Origin: an uncultured Verrucomicrobiales bacterium
GTDB taxonomy: Bacteria > Verrucomicrobiota > Verrucomicrobiia > Verrucomicrobiales > Akkermansiaceae
Length of the DNA: 47,045 nucleotides
Reading direction: 5' to 3'
Assembly (NCBI GenBank): GCA_949373085.1
Contig: CASICJ010000022.1
Span: forward strand, 1 to 47,045
A program made the translations under genes and the position numbers. The notes beneath the pieces are model-generated. The model saw only the letters and a program-made list of their open reading frames with translations, searched no databases and was not told the origin of the DNA. Positions within the stretch are counted from its first letter, which is position 1, and each line of letters starts with the position of its first letter. Positions 18,335 to 28,868 of the stretch are shown in pieces.

Positions 18335-21073
18335 ATGTTTCAACTCCCGCGCTTCCTCCGACTCTCCGGCACCGAAGCTTACAATCATACTCCTGACAAA
18401 AATTTTCTAATGATTGGAGAGCGGACCAACGTGGCCGGCTCTCCTCGCTTCCGAAAATTGATTAAGGAAGACAAGCTAGAAGAGGCTCTCGAAGTCGCTC
18501 GCCAGCAGGTTGAAAACGGAGCAAACGTCATCGACATTTGCTTCGACGATGGCCTTATCGACGGGAAATTTATGATGGCTAAATTCCTCGATCTTATTCA
18601 GGCCGAACCTGACATTCAAGCCGTCCCAATCATGGTCGATTCATCGAAATGGGAAATCATTAAGGAAGGCCTTAAACACCTTCAAGGAAAGGGCATCGTC
18701 AACTCCATCTCGCTCAAGGAAGGAGAAGAAGCCTTCCGAACCAACGCGAGACACATCCTTAACTATGGTGCGGCCGTTGTCGTCATGGCCTTCGACGAAC
18801 AAGGTCAGGCCGCCACCTACGAAGACAAATGTCGTATCTGCAAACGAGCCTACGACATCCTTGTTGATGAGGTTGGCTTTCCACCCCAAGACATCATCTT
18901 CGACCCAAACATTCTCACTGTTGCCACTGGCATCGAAGAGCACAATAACTACGCCCTCGATTTCTTCAATGCCACCCGCTGGATAAAAGATAATCTACCC
19001 TTCGCAAAAGTCTCCGGAGGTGTCTCGAATATCTCTTTCTCATTCCGAGGTAACAACGCTGTTCGTGAAGCCATGCATTCGGCTTTTCTTTACCACGCCA
19101 CCCAAGCCGGAATGGACATGGGCATCGTTAATGCGGGCATGCTTGAGGTTTACGACAATATCCCAAAGCACCTTCTCACAGCAGTTGAAGACGTCCTCCT
19201 AAACAAGGACGATGGGGCAACCGAACGCCTTCTCGATCTCGCTGAAGAATTTAAAGGCCAGGGAGCTAAGAAACTCGTTGAGGATCTTAGCTGGCGCGAA
19301 CAGCCCGTCGAAAAACGCCTCGAACACTCTCTCCTAAGGGGAATTGATAAATTCATTGACGACGACACTGAAGAGGCCCTTGCCAAGTATAAGAAACCCC
19401 TCAGCGTCATCGAAGGACCTCTGATGGATGGTATGGGGATTGTCGGCGACCTTTTTGGAGCTGGCAAAATGTTCCTTCCTCAGGTCGTGAAATCTGCCCG
19501 AGTTATGAAGAAATCAGTGGCATGGCTTGAGCCACTTATGGAAGAGGAGCGGGAGGAAAAAATTATAACCCAAACGTCCTTCCTTCGTTCGGAAAACTCC
19601 GCTCTCTCTGAGTCTGAAGCACGCGCCATTGCAACCAAATCCTTTTCGAACGGAAAAGTCATTATGGCAACCGTTAAAGGTGACGTTCACGACATTGGGA
19701 AGAATATTGTTGGCGTAGTCCTCATCTGTAACGGCTTCGATGTAGTCGACATGGGTGTGATGGTCTCCTGCGATAAGATCCTTGATGCCGTCGAGGAACA
19801 CAACGCCGATATAATTGGCCTCTCTGGGCTCATTACCCCTTCGCTCGACGAAATGATCACCGTCGCCAAGGAGGCCGAAAAACGAGGTTTTGGAAAGAGA
19901 AATATTCCAATCCTTATCGGCGGAGCCACGACAAGCGCCGCTCATACCGCCATCAAAATTGCGGGACATTATACAGGTCCACTTGTTCACGTTCTCGACG
20001 CTTCCAGATCTGTTCCCGTCACCACCGCCCTTTTGTCCGAAGATCGCCAAAAATTCATCGATACCAACGAAGAGAATCACCATAGAGCTCGAGAGAAATT
20101 TAACGGAAGTAAAAAGAAGGTAGCTCTCTCCAACGAGCAAGCCCGTGCCAACAAGGTCACTATCGACTGGGAACACTACAACCCGCCTATTCCGGAATTC
20201 ACCGGGACCCGCACCATTAAATCGCAGTCCCTCCGCGAACTCGCAAACTATATCGACTGGACCCCTTTCTTCCACACCTGGGAACTTCGTGGTGTTTGGA
20301 ACCCCGAAACCGAGACCCTCAAAACCCGGAATAAAGAAGGGGGGAAGGTCGCTAAAGAACTCTACTCTGAAGCAAAAGAGCTTCTTGAGAGAATCATTAC
20401 CGAAAAGCGTTTTACCGCCTCCGGGATTTACGGGTTTTTTCCCGCCAAAGCAGATGGAGATGACATCTATCTTCCAGATCAAAAGGTCACCTTGCATACC
20501 CTTCGCCAGCAAAATAAAAAGTCAGGAAAACCTAACTATGCCCTCAGCGACTATGTGTCACCAGAATGTGATCACCTCGGGGGCTTCGTCGTTGGCATTC
20601 ATGGAGCGGATGAATGGGCGGCCGAACTTCGTGAACAGAACGACATAGACGAAGCACTCATGGTTCAAGCTCTTGCTGACCGCTTTGCTGAAGCTTTCGC
20701 TGAACTTTTACACCACCGGGCTCGAATCGCTTGGGGGATCGAACGCCCGGGACAATTTAGTCAATCAGAACTCATCCACGAAAAATATCAGGGGATTCGT
20801 CCTGCTCCAGGCTACCCGAGCCAACCCGACCACACCGAAAAGCGCATCCTTTTTAACCTTCTTCAAGCCAAAGAAAAAACCGCTGTAGAACTTACTGAAT
20901 CATGCGCGATGCATCCTGGTTCAGCGGTTTGCGGGCTCTACTTTTCCCATCCCGAATCGCATTATTTCATGATAGATAATCTACAAAAGGATCAAATCAA
21001 AGACTACTCCGTGCGCAAAGAACTAAGCATCGAAGAAGTTGAAAAGTGGCTAGGACCATGGCTAGGTTACTAG
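18335..21073 (+). CDS. metH: Methionine synthase, folate/cobalamin/activation subunit
   Basis: 912 residues carrying the remaining MetH modules in order. The pterin-binding barrel (about 1-300) has [29 protein letters not shown] and [10 protein letters not shown]. The cobalamin cap and Rossmann domain (about 330-580) has DVHDIGKN, with His452 as the lower axial ligand, and [13 protein letters not shown]. The SAM-dependent reactivation domain (about 600-912) has [15 protein letters not shown] and [16 protein letters not shown]. It transfers the methyl group of methyltetrahydrofolate through cobalamin to homocysteine. The N-terminal [11 protein letters not shown] matches the linker that joins the first two modules in one-piece MetH, so the split is at a domain border. 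The next gene starts 1 bp after the stop. Confidence 0.94.
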   Translation: MFQLPRFLRLSGTEAYNHTPDKNFLMIGERTNVAGSPRFRKLIKEDKLEEALEVARQQVENGANVIDICFDDGLIDGKFMMAKFLDLIQAEPDIQAVPIMVDSSKWEIIKEGLKHLQGKGIVNSISLKEGEEAFRTNARHILNYGAAVVVMAFDEQGQAATYEDKCRICKRAYDILVDEVGFPPQDIIFDPNILTVATGIEEHNNYALDFFNATRWIKDNLPFAKVSGGVSNISFSFRGNNAVREAMHSAFLYHATQAGMDMGIVNAGMLEVYDNIPKHLLTAVEDVLLNKDDGATERLLDLAEEFKGQGAKKLVEDLSWREQPVEKRLEHSLLRGIDKFIDDDTEEALAKYKKPLSVIEGPLMDGMGIVGDLFGAGKMFLPQVVKSARVMKKSVAWLEPLMEEEREEKIITQTSFLRSENSALSESEARAIATKSFSNGKVIMATVKGDVHDIGKNIVGVVLICNGFDVVDMGVMVSCDKILDAVEEHNADIIGLSGLITPSLDEMITVAKEAEKRGFGKRNIPILIGGATTSAAHTAIKIAGHYTGPLVHVLDASRSVPVTTALLSEDRQKFIDTNEENHHRAREKFNGSKKKVALSNEQARANKVTIDWEHYNPPIPEFTGTRTIKSQSLRELANYIDWTPFFHTWELRGVWNPETETLKTRNKEGGKVAKELYSEAKELLERIITEKRFTASGIYGFFPAKADGDDIYLPDQKVTLHTLRQQNKKSGKPNYALSDYVSPECDHLGGFVVGIHGADEWAAELREQNDIDEALMVQALADRFAEAFAELLHHRARIAWGIERPGQFSQSELIHEKYQGIRPAPGYPSQPDHTEKRILFNLLQAKEKTAVELTESCAMHPGSAVCGLYFSHPESHYFMIDNLQKDQIKDYSVRKELSIEEVEKWLGPWLGY

Positions 21074-21074
21074 C

Positions 21075-21836
21075 GTGAGATTAATATTAATAATCCTTGC
21101 CGCCGCGCTGCACTCCTGTGTTCAGATCAGACCGCAGACTGCAGACACTCCCCTAAATTCAATCGTCCTCGCATCAGTGAGATCGATGCCAGATGGCCGT
21201 GGCTACGATGCCTCCCAAGCTGCGGTCGACAGGCTTGCCTCCAGTGTCTCCCTCGAAAATGGAATTATCAAACAGGATCTCAAAGTGGCTAAGTCTACCT
21301 TCTGCTCCGGCGCCACTTACCTTGTCTTCCTCCGTACGATTGAGCAACTTCGCCTCCGTAATTCCAGCTTCCTACCGGAAGGTAAATATACCCGTTTCGC
21401 CGATCTCGGAGCCAAAGATGGTGAAGAAATATTCGGGCGCTGGAATGCCAATGGGCCCGGCACGGCGAAGCTTTTTTCCGATCTTAAATGTGGAATTAAC
21501 TTCACCTCGTATGAGCACGCCCACCCCGGTGACTTCATGAAAATGTGGTGGACTAATACTATCGGCAAAAAAGAACGGGGCCATTCCGTTATCTACCTCG
21601 GCTCACAAGAAGATCAGATCCACTATTGGTCAGCAAATTACCCCGAGGGATATGGCGGTAAATTTGTCGCAAAATCACAGATTAAGCATGTCCTATTTTC
21701 TCGCCTCACGAAGCCAGCCAAGCTTGCTAACGCAAATCGCCTTTCTCCTAAAGACTCATTCCTTGCGGACATGCTCCGCAAGGAATTTACATGGCGAGAA
21801 GTTTCTCAATTCTGCGATGTCAAAGTCTGCCCGTAA
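21075..21836 (+). CDS. Predicted lipoprotein with possible NlpC/P60-like fold
   Basis: 253 residues from a GTG start one base after the metH stop, so translation is probably coupled. A short hydrophobic leader ending ALHSC gives an acceptable lipobox with Cys at 15. The body has FCSGATYLVFL and later HPGDFMKMWW plus GHSVIYLGSQEDQIHYWS. A Cys in a C-S-G context, a G-D-F turn and a His before a V-I-Y-L-G strand is the pattern of papain-like NlpC/P60 or CHAP amidases. That would make it an envelope peptidase or amidase, but overall similarity is too weak to be sure. Other cysteines (LKCGINF, CDVKVC) may form disulfides. No link to methionine metabolism is evident. Confidence 0.6.
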   Translation: MRLILIILAAALHSCVQIRPQTADTPLNSIVLASVRSMPDGRGYDASQAAVDRLASSVSLENGIIKQDLKVAKSTFCSGATYLVFLRTIEQLRLRNSSFLPEGKYTRFADLGAKDGEEIFGRWNANGPGTAKLFSDLKCGINFTSYEHAHPGDFMKMWWTNTIGKKERGHSVIYLGSQEDQIHYWSANYPEGYGGKFVAKSQIKHVLFSRLTKPAKLANANRLSPKDSFLADMLRKEFTWREVSQFCDVKVCP

Positions 21837-21886
21837 TCTCCTCCTTTTTCGTCATCACTCTGCGACCCTACCTGAGGCCAAATAAT

Positions 21887-22573
21887 ATGATTGATTGGCG
21901 TAACCTTGTTAAGAAAAGGGAGACCGAAACTCACTTCATCGTCGAAGGGCAGATTCCTGTCGAGCGCCTTCAAGATTCTTCATACTCAATAGATAAAATT
22001 ATCCGTATTGGAGAAGATCTTTCACGTGACGAAGCATCATCGCTTCTCGGCTTTCATTTTCACCGTGGCTATCTTGCCATTGCTCGCAAACCTAGGAATC
22101 CAACTCTTTCTGAGGTGACGAAAGGGACCCTAGTTGTTCTCCCCGAAATTGCCGACCCCGGAAACTTAGGCACAATCATCCGTAACGCTACCGCACTGGG
22201 TGGAGCCGGAATCCTCCTTGGGAAGGGAGCCTCTCCATTTAATGCCAAAGCCATCCGAGCCTCCGCCGGCAACATTTTCGACCTTCCCGTCCGACGAGCT
22301 CCGGACCTCATCTCAGACCTGACTGAGATAAGAAAGACCCATACTATATTGGGAGCTAGCCTCTCTAAGAATTCTGTTCCTATCGAAGACTTCCAACCAA
22401 TTTCTAATCAAATCGCGCTCCTTCTAGGTCCAGAAGACTTCGGCCTCAACAAAACCATTGAGTCCCATTGTGACCAACTCATTCATATCCCAATGTCACG
22501 CGGGACAGACTCACTCAATGTTGCTTCAGCATCGGCAATATTTCTTCATAAAATCCAGCAATATCTTCCTTGA
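21887..22573 (+). CDS. SpoU/TrmH-family RNA 2'-O-methyltransferase
   Basis: 228 residues with the three SPOUT motifs: motif 1 DPGNLGTIIRNATALG, motif 2 LLLGPEDFGL and motif 3 IPMSRGTDSLNVASASAI. These form the trefoil-knot SAM site of enzymes that methylate ribose 2'-OH in rRNA or tRNA. The N-terminal part (RETETHFIVEGQIPVERL) looks like the small substrate-binding domain of TrmH/RlmB-like proteins. The frame opens earlier at 21791, but that would overlap the preceding gene and add a non-conserved stretch; the ATG at 21887 is chosen. Whether the target is 23S rRNA or tRNA cannot be told. Confidence 0.9.
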   Translation: MIDWRNLVKKRETETHFIVEGQIPVERLQDSSYSIDKIIRIGEDLSRDEASSLLGFHFHRGYLAIARKPRNPTLSEVTKGTLVVLPEIADPGNLGTIIRNATALGGAGILLGKGASPFNAKAIRASAGNIFDLPVRRAPDLISDLTEIRKTHTILGASLSKNSVPIEDFQPISNQIALLLGPEDFGLNKTIESHCDQLIHIPMSRGTDSLNVASASAIFLHKIQQYLP

Positions 22574-22593
22574 TATTCTCCTTTTACCAAAAA

Positions 22594-22649
22594 GCTCAAG
22601 TAAAGGGCAGCAGGATAAACCCGATAACAGTATCTGCTTTAAAGTGAGC
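22594..22649 (+). repeat. Nested inverted repeat in the sodN upstream region
   Basis: GCTC (22594) pairs with GAGC (22646), TAAA (22601) with TTTA (22638), and GCAG (22607) with CTGC (22634), with small internal bulges and a 23-nt loop. A GCCG/CGGC hairpin follows at 22652-22665. It could be a structured leader, but it overlaps the promoter-like match at 22601-22627, so the two readings compete. Confidence 0.35.
22601..22627 (+). promoter_or_regulatory. Sigma-28 (FliA/WhiG)-type promoter match upstream of sodN
   Basis: TAAA (22601-22604), exactly 15 bp, then CCCGATAA (22620-22627). The established sigma-28 consensus is TAAA-N15-GCCGATAA, so 11 of 12 positions match with the exact spacing and in the sodN direction. 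Transcription would start near 22635 and give a leader of about 138 nt. One such match in 47 kb could be chance, so confidence is moderate. Confidence 0.45.
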
Positions 22650-22772
22650 AAGCCGCAGGACCGGCAGCTCTATTTTCGTCAAACAGGAAGCTGGCCTCTA
22701 ATCTCCTCTCCTTCGTTTGGTTGCTTTTTCGTTTCTTGCGCCTTTAGCCCAATCAGTTAAAGTTTGGGCGGT

Positions 22773-23228
22773 ATGAAAAAATCAATCCTTGTCCTCTGCG
22801 CCTTTTCTTTTCTCGCTCCTGCAACAATCTCAGCTCACTGTCAGGTTCCATGCGGTATCTATAATGATGATAACGTCATCGAGTCTATGCACACAGACTT
22901 TGAGACCATTGAAAAAGCTTCCAAACAAATCATCGAACTTTCCAAGAACCCTTCAAAAAACGCCCACCAATTGACCCGTTGGATCACGAATAAGGAGTCA
23001 CATGCACAAGCGATCCAAGATAAGATCCTCAACTACTTCCTCGCCCAACGTCTCAAACTCGCTGAAGCCGAATCTAACAAAGGAACCTATATAACCAAAC
23101 TCCAACTCTGCCATCAGATCATTGTTACCGCCATGAAGTGCAAACAGTCCACCGATGCAACGAACGTGGCCAAGCTTCACGACCTGATGCACGATTTCGA
23201 GAAACATTTTGGCACCAAAAAGAAGTAG
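22773..23228 (+). CDS. sodN: Nickel-dependent superoxide dismutase with Sec-type signal peptide
   Basis: 151 residues. Residues 1-21 (MKKSILVLCAFSFLAPATISA) form a signal peptide with an A-x-A-like end (ISA). The mature protein would begin H22-C-Q-V-P-C-G-I-Y, the nickel hook of NiSOD, where the N-terminal His and the two Cys bind nickel. The rest also fits the family: QLTRWITNKESHAQAIQDKI, NYFLAQRLK and a C-terminal HQIIVTAMKCKQS helix. NiSOD converts superoxide to oxygen and peroxide. In Streptomyces the propeptide is cut by SodX; none is seen here, and a signal peptidase cut would expose His directly. A TTG at 22764 is in frame, but the ATG at 22773 fits the leader best. Confidence 0.9.
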   Translation: MKKSILVLCAFSFLAPATISAHCQVPCGIYNDDNVIESMHTDFETIEKASKQIIELSKNPSKNAHQLTRWITNKESHAQAIQDKILNYFLAQRLKLAEAESNKGTYITKLQLCHQIIVTAMKCKQSTDATNVAKLHDLMHDFEKHFGTKKK

Positions 23229-23267
23229 CAGAGCCATAATATATTACCTCTGACTTTTAATTCTTTG

Positions 23268-23612
23268 ATGCTCCGGATCCTCGTTTCATCACTCTGCGGA
23301 GTCGCTACAATTCAAGCCACGCCCGATCTCGCTGAGATCGGGCGTTCTGTGTTCACCGATAAAAACCTTTCAAATCCTCCGGGGCAGTCATGCATGACTT
23401 GCCACAAACCCAACCACGCATTTGCCGACCCCAGACGCATTTTTCCCGGAGCAGTGCCATCCTTCTCAGGTAATCGCAACGCTCCGTCTTTTATGTATGC
23501 AGCCGACTTCCAAAACTGGAATATTCTTGATTCTGAAATCAAGGGAACTGGTCTTGGGCAATCGCGGGCGCTACCCGGCCCCAAGGGCTATGTCCGAGTA
23601 GCAGAGGAGTAA
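23268..23612 (+). pseudogene. Truncated di-haem cytochrome c peroxidase (MauG-like), N-terminal fragment
   Basis: 114 residues with a signal-like start (MLRILVSSLCGVATIQA) and the first haem region of bacterial cytochrome c peroxidases: EIGRSVFTDKNLSNPPGQ, SCMTCHKPNHAFADP (haem Cys42, Cys45, His46) and NRNAPSFMYAADF. Family members are normally well over 300 residues with a second CxxCH; here the protein stops soon after LGQSRALPGPKGY and the second haem domain is absent from the window. The stop lies 46 bp before the end of the convergent, higher-GC phosphoesterase gene, so the missing part may have been lost when that segment arrived. The fragment is unlikely to act as a peroxidase. It starts 39 bp after sodN, which also handles reactive oxygen. 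Confidence 0.75.
23319..23345. repeat. Perfect 12-bp inverted repeat inside the truncated peroxidase gene
   Basis: ACGCCCGATCTC (23319-23330), a 3-nt loop, then its exact reverse complement (23334-23345). It encodes TPDLAEIGR near the start of the mature peroxidase. No T-tract follows, so it is not an evident terminator for sodN, which ends 90 bp upstream. Confidence 0.6.
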
Positions 23613-23658
23613 TGAAACCGACGACTTTATGACTTGGATAAAACGAGACGGGATCTTT

Positions 23659-25500
<1,842 letters not shown>

Positions 25501-25532
25501 GATGGGATAACGGAGTTTTTGAACGTTTCGTC

Positions 25533-26522
25533 TCAGGAGTCTGGCACTGATTCGGTCACGGAAACAAGATCTCCTGTGCTTTTCTTCCGCGGTTTATACC
25601 AAAAAACCGCAAGATACAAAGGGATCAGGAAGTGTGGAGCCCGCAATAAAGCCTCGTGAACAAAATGATCCGCTCCCCAGAAATTGAGCTCGGAGGACAT
25701 CCCGGCCACCGGACGAGCCAGGGCTGTTGCGAGCCCCCAGAAGCAAGCATAGAGAGCGGACGGAATGCGCAACTTCGGGATCAATAGGCCCACACAGAGC
25801 AGGTAATCAAGCGCTCCGGCCACTCCCAGAAAAACCTTGGTCGTCGCCGCCTCCCATCCAAAAATCACCTTGGTCATCGAAAAATAATTCGAGGGGATCG
25901 GCCAGAGTCCTAAAGCATAAGCTCCGTGACCGGCAAAGGTCAACGTCACGGCAATAATAGCCAGATTCATTACCATCGGGTGCCGGGGTCCCATTTTTAA
26001 TCCCAGGACTAAGAGAACCGGCATGAGGAACTGACCACCGTGCTCGATTAACATCGGCAGCTGCGGCTGCGCTCCGAGATACTTCGCGTAAAAAAGAACC
26101 CCGAGCATCACCACCGAAAGCAACAAGGGAACCAGCTGATAAGTCGAAGTCCGGCGAACAGTCAGGGCACAAACCGTCCCAGCCAGATAAAGCCAAGCCA
26201 AGACCCCGAGCCATCGCTGGACCAGTCCGTCGTCTGCTCCCGACCCGACAAAGTCATCCCAATTTTCCGCCAAACCCTGGGTCGTTTCATTCCACACAAG
26301 CACGGCATAGGAGCCCTCCCAGTAGAAGTGGGTCCAGGCCCACCCCAAAAGGCACAAAAAAGTTCCACCCCGAAAAATGAGAAGTAGAATTTGATCGCGA
26401 TTCACGGTTGATCGAAGTGGGTCAATCCGGGATAACAGTCCAGCCAGAAAAAACAATACCCTGACCACACCTATCGTCTCGATCCTAACTTTGAGACAAA
26501 GTAATCCTTCCCCAAGCTCCAA
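25533..26522 (-). CDS. DoxX-like multi-pass membrane protein
   Basis: Up to 329 residues with about eight hydrophobic segments. Segments such as LTFAGHGAYALGLWPIP and FLGVAGALDYLLCVGLLIP resemble DoxX/DoxD-type four-helix units, so the protein may be a double DoxX-like fold. The C-terminus (WYKPRKKSTG) is cytoplasmic-looking and basic. Biochemical role unknown; some DoxX relatives take part in quinone-linked redox reactions, but nothing here shows that. The frame opens at TTG (26522); GTG codons at 26468 and 26405 (VNRDQILLLIFRGG) are alternative starts, the last giving the most family-like N-terminus. GC is raised (53% in one counted line), like the phosphoesterase gene. Confidence 0.65.
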   Translation of the reverse strand: MELGEGLLCLKVRIETIGVVRVLFFLAGLLSRIDPLRSTVNRDQILLLIFRGGTFLCLLGWAWTHFYWEGSYAVLVWNETTQGLAENWDDFVGSGADDGLVQRWLGVLAWLYLAGTVCALTVRRTSTYQLVPLLLSVVMLGVLFYAKYLGAQPQLPMLIEHGGQFLMPVLLVLGLKMGPRHPMVMNLAIIAVTLTFAGHGAYALGLWPIPSNYFSMTKVIFGWEAATTKVFLGVAGALDYLLCVGLLIPKLRIPSALYACFWGLATALARPVAGMSSELNFWGADHFVHEALLRAPHFLIPLYLAVFWYKPRKKSTGDLVSVTESVPDS

Positions 26523-26572
26523 GGAACTAGGAAGGTAAATAGGATATTATAAACGACATATTTGATTTCGAA

Positions 26573-27568
26573 CTAACGATCTTGTGATTGCTGCCCATCG
26601 CCCCCACGTCGCCGCCACAGGCTCGCAAGGAAACTCCCAATCATGCAGTGGTAAAAAGCCGAAATTGCACACGGTGCTGCTGCCATCAACGTAAAATGCG
26701 TCTTTGCCAATTGTGAGCCGAGACCGGAATTTTGCATTCCAACCTCAATGGAAAATGTCCGGCATTCTTTCTCCTTCAAACCAAAAACCCTTCCCCAAAG
26801 ATATCCCAAGGCGAATCCGAAAGCGTGCACTATGAAGACTGCAGGAAGCAAGGTTTGCCAATGCGCTTGAATGTTTGATTTTGTCGCGCCGACCACCGCT
26901 GCAACGATTAGCACAATCACAAAGACCGAGACCAGAGGTGACCCCTTCTTGATCGCTTCCAGCCTCTTGCCTGCAAGCGAATTCAAAACCAACCCCACCA
27001 TAATGGGCAGAAGAACGATCATCACCATCGAGACGACCATGCTCCATGCATCGACTTCAAGGATCGCAGATGCGTAAGCCTTCGTCAGTAACGGAGTCAA
27101 TCCTATTGCCAATAGAGTCGAGCACATTGTCATCATAACACTCAATGCAAGATTACCGCGCGCAAGATAGGTCACCACGTTTGACGCCGTCCCTCCCGGA
27201 CAACAACTCACTAAGATGATACCAAGTTTGAACTCGGCCGGCAGCGAAAAGATCGTGGCGACTCCCAACCCAATTAGAGGCATAATCAAAAACTGGGCGA
27301 CAACCCCAAGGACAACCCACTTGGGCATTGTCAGAACCTCGCGGAAATCTGCAAAAGTCAGAGTCATTCCCATTCCAAGCATAATAATCCCCAACCCTAA
27401 CGGCACCCACTTAAGTTCCGTTCCAGGAATCTCCCCAAGAAACCATGTGAAATGCTCCGGAACAAACCACGCCCATCCAGTCCCCAAGAAGGTCCACAAC
27501 CAAAAAAAATTCACAAAGCGAGCGAGCATGGCAGAATTCTTAACAATTTCTGAGTTCCTGAATACCAT
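26573..27568 (-). CDS. Bile acid:sodium symporter (BASS) family transporter
   Basis: About 331 residues with nine to ten transmembrane helices. Family signatures include LVSCCPGGTASNVVTYLARG in the first crossover helix region and SIEVGMQNSGLGSQLA in the second; these two unwound motifs line the sodium and substrate sites of BASS proteins. Bacterial members import organic anions such as pantoate, pyruvate-like acids or bile-acid analogues with sodium, and the substrate here is not predictable. The frame opens at a TTG (27592), but the ATG at 27568 is preferred and the ATG at 27529 (MLARFVNFF) is also possible. It is divergent from the PQQ-repeat gene, with 44 bp between starts. Confidence 0.88.
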   Translation of the reverse strand: MVFRNSEIVKNSAMLARFVNFFWLWTFLGTGWAWFVPEHFTWFLGEIPGTELKWVPLGLGIIMLGMGMTLTFADFREVLTMPKWVVLGVVAQFLIMPLIGLGVATIFSLPAEFKLGIILVSCCPGGTASNVVTYLARGNLALSVMMTMCSTLLAIGLTPLLTKAYASAILEVDAWSMVVSMVMIVLLPIMVGLVLNSLAGKRLEAIKKGSPLVSVFVIVLIVAAVVGATKSNIQAHWQTLLPAVFIVHAFGFALGYLWGRVFGLKEKECRTFSIEVGMQNSGLGSQLAKTHFTLMAAAPCAISAFYHCMIGSFLASLWRRRGGDGQQSQDR

Positions 27569-27612
27569 ATTCTCCCGTTGCCTGTCACACAAAAGCCGCC
27601 ATAATCAGCTCA

Positions 27613-28836
27613 ATGAAGCGCCTTATTCTGCTTTCCTTTCTCTTCCCACTCCAAGCCGCCGATTGGCCCCAGTGGCGCGGCACGAACCAAAACAATCACG
27701 CTCCGCGCGAAGCCAAGCCACCTATCGAGTGGTCAAAAGACAAGAATGTAAGGTGGAAAACCGCTATTCCTGGCCGCGGCCATTCCACCCCGATTTTTGT
27801 TAAGGGAAGAATTTATCTGACTTCCGCTGACAAAAACAAGTCAACCCAATCACTCCTATGCCTTGATCGAAAAAACGGAAAAGTTATCTGGTCCAAGGTC
27901 GTCCACGAAGGGGGCTTCCCAACTCAACTCCATTCGGAAAACTCTCCCGCTTCAGCATCTCCCCAGTGGGATGGCCAAAACATTCTCGTCACTTTCCAAA
28001 ACGATAAAAAAATAAAGGTTACAGCCGTTTCACCCGATGCAAAAATCATCTGGTCTAAGACCGTGGGAAATTATCTTCCATCATACCCATTCGGATTTGG
28101 CTCCACTCCAATTCTCTACAAAAAAAATCTAATTGTTGTAATTGGAACTGAGGAAGGAGGCTTTCTAACAGCTCTTGAATCTTCCGACGGCAAAGAGGTT
28201 TGGAAAACTCCACGAGCTGGTCACGACTACTGGGCCACTCCGGCCATCGCTACTGTCGCAGGCCGAGAACAGCTCTTTATTTCTGGGATTAACAAGTTCT
28301 CAAGTTACGAACCAGCTACTGGAAAACTAAACTGGGAAGCTGAAGCCGGGGCCAAATCTATGTGCGGAACCATAGTATGGACCGACGATATGATCTTCGC
28401 CAGCGGTGGCTTTCCCGAGAAAGAAACCGCCGGAGTCAAAGCCGATGGAACCGGTATTAAGGTCTGGCAAAATAAAGTCGTCTGTTATGAGCAATCTCTC
28501 CTTTCACACAACAACTTGATTTACGCCATCGCTGACGATGGCAGAGCTTATTGCTGGGATGCTAAAACTGGAGAGAAGAAGTGGTCCGAAAAAATTGGGC
28601 GAAGGGGCGTGATGGCTTCACCACTTGCGGTTGGTGACCACATTTACGCCACCCTTAAAAATGGCACCACCGTAATCTTCAAAGCATCGGGAGATCGCTT
28701 TGAAAAAATCGCAGAAAACAAGCTTGGAGATGACACCTATGCAAGTCCAGTTGCCCTAGATAAACAGCTCTTCCTGCGGGTTGGTAAAATTGACCGAGGA
28801 AAACGCCAAGAGTTCCTCTATTGTCTCCAACAGTAG
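27613..28836 (+). CDS. Secreted PQQ-repeat (WD40-like) beta-propeller protein
   Basis: 407 residues with a short signal peptide (MKRLILLSFLFPLQAA) and DWPQWRGTNQNNHA, a start typical of the very large PQQ-like family in planctomycetes and verrucomicrobia. Propeller blades show the repeated A-x-D-x-x-T-G-x-x-x-W pattern: LCLDRKNGKVIWSKV, ALESSDGKEVWKT, YEPATGKLNWEAE and CWDAKTGEKKWSE. BamB and PQQ dehydrogenases share this fold, but residues needed for PQQ binding cannot be confirmed, so a structural or binding role in the periplasm is as likely as an enzyme. It ends 32 bp before the convergent uvrC. Confidence 0.85.
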   Translation: MKRLILLSFLFPLQAADWPQWRGTNQNNHAPREAKPPIEWSKDKNVRWKTAIPGRGHSTPIFVKGRIYLTSADKNKSTQSLLCLDRKNGKVIWSKVVHEGGFPTQLHSENSPASASPQWDGQNILVTFQNDKKIKVTAVSPDAKIIWSKTVGNYLPSYPFGFGSTPILYKKNLIVVIGTEEGGFLTALESSDGKEVWKTPRAGHDYWATPAIATVAGREQLFISGINKFSSYEPATGKLNWEAEAGAKSMCGTIVWTDDMIFASGGFPEKETAGVKADGTGIKVWQNKVVCYEQSLLSHNNLIYAIADDGRAYCWDAKTGEKKWSEKIGRRGVMASPLAVGDHIYATLKNGTTVIFKASGDRFEKIAENKLGDDTYASPVALDKQLFLRVGKIDRGKRQEFLYCLQQ

Positions 28837-28868
28837 CTCCTGTTCACCGATTGAAGAAAAGATCCAAA

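Noticed and set aside
22594..22670. NiCo or c-di-GMP riboswitch upstream of sodN
   Set aside because: The hairpin order and conserved loop bases of those classes do not match; only a generic nested repeat is visible.
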